Shown here piece after piece: positions 42,903 to 44,388 of a stretch of DNA of 44,388 nt; the first letter of the stretch is position 1; each line of letters opens with the position of its first letter. A program made the position numbers and the translations under genes. The stretch spans positions 1 through 44,388 of the forward strand of contig DDQW01000063.1 in assembly GCA_002342805.1 (NCBI GenBank), in the 5' to 3' direction. The notes beneath the pieces are model-generated. The model searched no databases, had not been told where the DNA came from, and was given only the letters and a program-made list of their open reading frames with translations. The DNA is from Clostridiales bacterium UBA2432 (GTDB lineage Bacteria; Bacillota; Clostridia; Lachnospirales; Vallitaleaceae).

Positions 42903-44354
42903 GTGAAAATTACATTTATAGGAGCCGGCAGTATTGGGTTTACACGAAAGTTACTTAAAGATATTTTATCCGTAGAGGAGTTACAAGATACACAAATTGC
43001 TTTTACGGATATTAACGCACATAATTTAGAGATGGTTACACAATTATGTCAGCGGGATATCGATGCCAATCATCTTAATATTCGTATACAATCTACAATA
43101 CATCGACGTGAAGCCCTAGAAAAAGCGGATTATGTTGTTAATGTTGTTCGAATTGGTGGTTTAGAAGCGTTTGAAAAAGATGTTGATATACCCCTACGCT
43201 ATGGTGTTGATCAGTGTGTCGGCGATACATTATGTGCAGGTGGAATTATGTATGGACAAAGAGGAATAGCTGCAATACTCGAGTTTTGTAAAGATATACG
43301 CGAAGTTTCAAATCCGGATTGCATCATGTTAAATTACGCAAATCCAAATGCCATGGTTACCTGGGCGTGTAATAAATACGGTAAAGTAAAGACAATAGGA
43401 CTTTGTCACGGCGTGCAGCATGGTCACCAACAAATTGCCAATGTTTTAGGTGTGAAAAAGTCAGAACTAGATATTATTTGTGCAGGAATCAATCATCAAA
43501 CGTGGTATATTCAAGTTCGATATAAAGGACAAGATATGACAGGAAAGCTTCTTGAGGCATTTGAGACCCATGAAGAATATAGTAAAACAGAGAAAGTCCG
43601 TATTGATATGTTGCGCCGATTTGGCTATTACAGTACAGAATCGAATGGACACCTTAGTGAATATGTGCCCTGGTATAGAAAACGTGACGATGAAATCATG
43701 GATTGGATTGATTTAAGTGATTGGATTAATGGTGAGACCGGAGGATATCTTCGAGTGTGTACAGAAGGACGCAATTGGTTTGAAACAGATTTTCCGAATT
43801 GGATGACGGGCGAACCCGAAGTTTATGATTATTCGACACGGTCTGAAGAACATGGTTCCTATATTATTGAAGGTTTAGAAACCGGTCGTGTATATAGAGG
43901 TCATTTTAATGTGGTTAATCACGGGACCATTACAAATTTACCGACAGATGCGATTGTTGAAGTGCCTGGATATGTGGATGCAAATGGAATTAATATTCCG
44001 ATTGTGGGCGATTTGCCGCTTGGCTGTGCAGCTGTATGCAATGCAAGTATTTCGGTGCAGCGCTTGGCAGTAGAAGCCGCGGTTCATGGAGATGAGCAGT
44101 TATTAAGACAGGCAATGATGATGGATCCTTTAGTAGGGACTGTATGTAATCCGCCAGAAATATGGCAAATGACGGATGAAATGCTTATTGAAGAAGAACA
44201 ATGGCTTCCCCAGTATGATAAAGCGATTGATGAGGCTAAAAAACGCATGAAAAACAAAGCGCTCATCCCCACACGAAAAGATTATAAAGGCGTAGCACGT
44301 CTTAAAATCAAGAGCGTTGAAGAAATAGCAGAGGAGAAAAAAACAGCTGATTAA
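42903..44354 (+). CDS. Glycoside hydrolase family 4 enzyme, alpha-galactosidase-like
   Basis: The 483-residue protein is a GH4 enzyme, which needs NAD+ and a divalent metal. GAGSIGFTRKLLKDI (7-21) is the Rossmann nucleotide loop; LNYANPNA (143-150), GLCHGVQ (166-172) with the metal-binding Cys168, and INHQTW (196-201) are the active-site motifs. The CHGVQ form suits alpha-galactosidase (MelA) or alpha-glucosidase/alpha-galacturonidase better than phospho-beta-glucosidase. GTG 42903 is chosen with GGAGG at 42891-42895; upstream codons do not match the family. No sugar transporter is in view. Confidence 0.87.
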   Translation: MKITFIGAGSIGFTRKLLKDILSVEELQDTQIAFTDINAHNLEMVTQLCQRDIDANHLNIRIQSTIHRREALEKADYVVNVVRIGGLEAFEKDVDIPLRYGVDQCVGDTLCAGGIMYGQRGIAAILEFCKDIREVSNPDCIMLNYANPNAMVTWACNKYGKVKTIGLCHGVQHGHQQIANVLGVKKSELDIICAGINHQTWYIQVRYKGQDMTGKLLEAFETHEEYSKTEKVRIDMLRRFGYYSTESNGHLSEYVPWYRKRDDEIMDWIDLSDWINGETGGYLRVCTEGRNWFETDFPNWMTGEPEVYDYSTRSEEHGSYIIEGLETGRVYRGHFNVVNHGTITNLPTDAIVEVPGYVDANGINIPIVGDLPLGCAAVCNASISVQRLAVEAAVHGDEQLLRQAMMMDPLVGTVCNPPEIWQMTDEMLIEEEQWLPQYDKAIDEAKKRMKNKALIPTRKDYKGVARLKIKSVEEIAEEKKTAD

Positions 44355-44369
44355 AATCAGCTGTTTTTT
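44338..44369 (+). terminator. Terminator overlapping the GH4 stop codon
   Basis: AAACAGCTGAT (44341-44351) pairs with ATCAGCTGTTT (44356-44366) around the loop TAAA, followed by further T. The stop codon TAA (44352-44354) lies in the loop, so the stem overlaps the last codons. Confidence 0.88.
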
Positions 44370-44388
44370 GTGTTTGAAATAAAATTAT

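Noticed and set aside
1..44388. CRISPR array, tRNA, rRNA, insertion sequence, prophage or toxin-antitoxin pair
   Set aside because: No regularly spaced repeats, tRNA cloverleaf, transposase, integrase or paired toxin-antitoxin genes were seen. The T-box sequence resembles tRNA-interacting RNA but is a leader element.

Overview
The window reads as an AT-rich chromosome segment of an anaerobic, low-GC Firmicute of class Clostridia, probably near the Lachnospirales. The strongest pointers are the SCIFF peptide gene with its radical-SAM maturase (a clostridial hallmark), the fused SecDF, the gene order scfA-scfB-secDF-recJ-apt-rel-hemZ, a T-box ahead of thrS, a PPi-type phosphofructokinase, an S-layer-anchored glucosaminidase and a soluble chemoreceptor built on an [FeFe]-hydrogenase-like module. 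No rRNA, tRNA, CRISPR array, transposase or prophage gene was seen.

Layout. 1-470: promoter-like signals, a possible ~90-nt small RNA and a doubtful small ORF. 470-2986: a poorly characterised run of lipoprotein, membrane protein, lipoprotein and DUF6273 protein. 2989-6984: a GNAT acetyltransferase, the hydrogenase-like/methyl-accepting sensor, an SPL-type radical SAM protein and a YdeI-type small protein. 6985-7288: a structured gap with a possible 27-residue hydrophobic peptide. 7289-13624: housekeeping genes (suhB-like, lspA, aroC, tgt, yajC, pfp, PHP phosphoesterase). 13708-20222: SCIFF operon (scfA, scfB, secDF, recJ, apt) closed by a strong terminator. 20225-27391: rel, hemZ, zwf, a cyclase-family hydrolase and a nitronate-monooxygenase-like flavoprotein. 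27418-28758: SLH-glucosaminidase.

28774-34629 is the most distinctive part: a strong promoter and a threonine-type T-box lead into bacteriohemerythrin, thrS, two half-size chromate transporters, glycerol-1-phosphate dehydrogenase and an AEC transporter, with gaps of 14 bp or less (or overlaps) from thrS onward and a 4-bp hemerythrin/thrS overlap. The T-box may therefore gate six genes, of which only one is a tRNA synthetase. 34610-35927 (minus strand) holds an ATP-grasp protein and an Rrf2 regulator with its own promoter and palindromic operator. 36084-38525 is a membrane protein plus agmatine deiminase and N-carbamoylputrescine amidase, the agmatine-to-putrescine route. 38692-42797 is a MacAB-like efflux operon ending in an AraC regulator, followed by a GH4 glycosidase and its terminator at the window edge.

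All calls come from reading sequence and motifs; no database search was run. Gene families are mostly secure. Exact substrates (GNAT, ATP-grasp, AEC, cyclase, GH4, ABC exporter), promoter calls and the candidate RNAs are inference.
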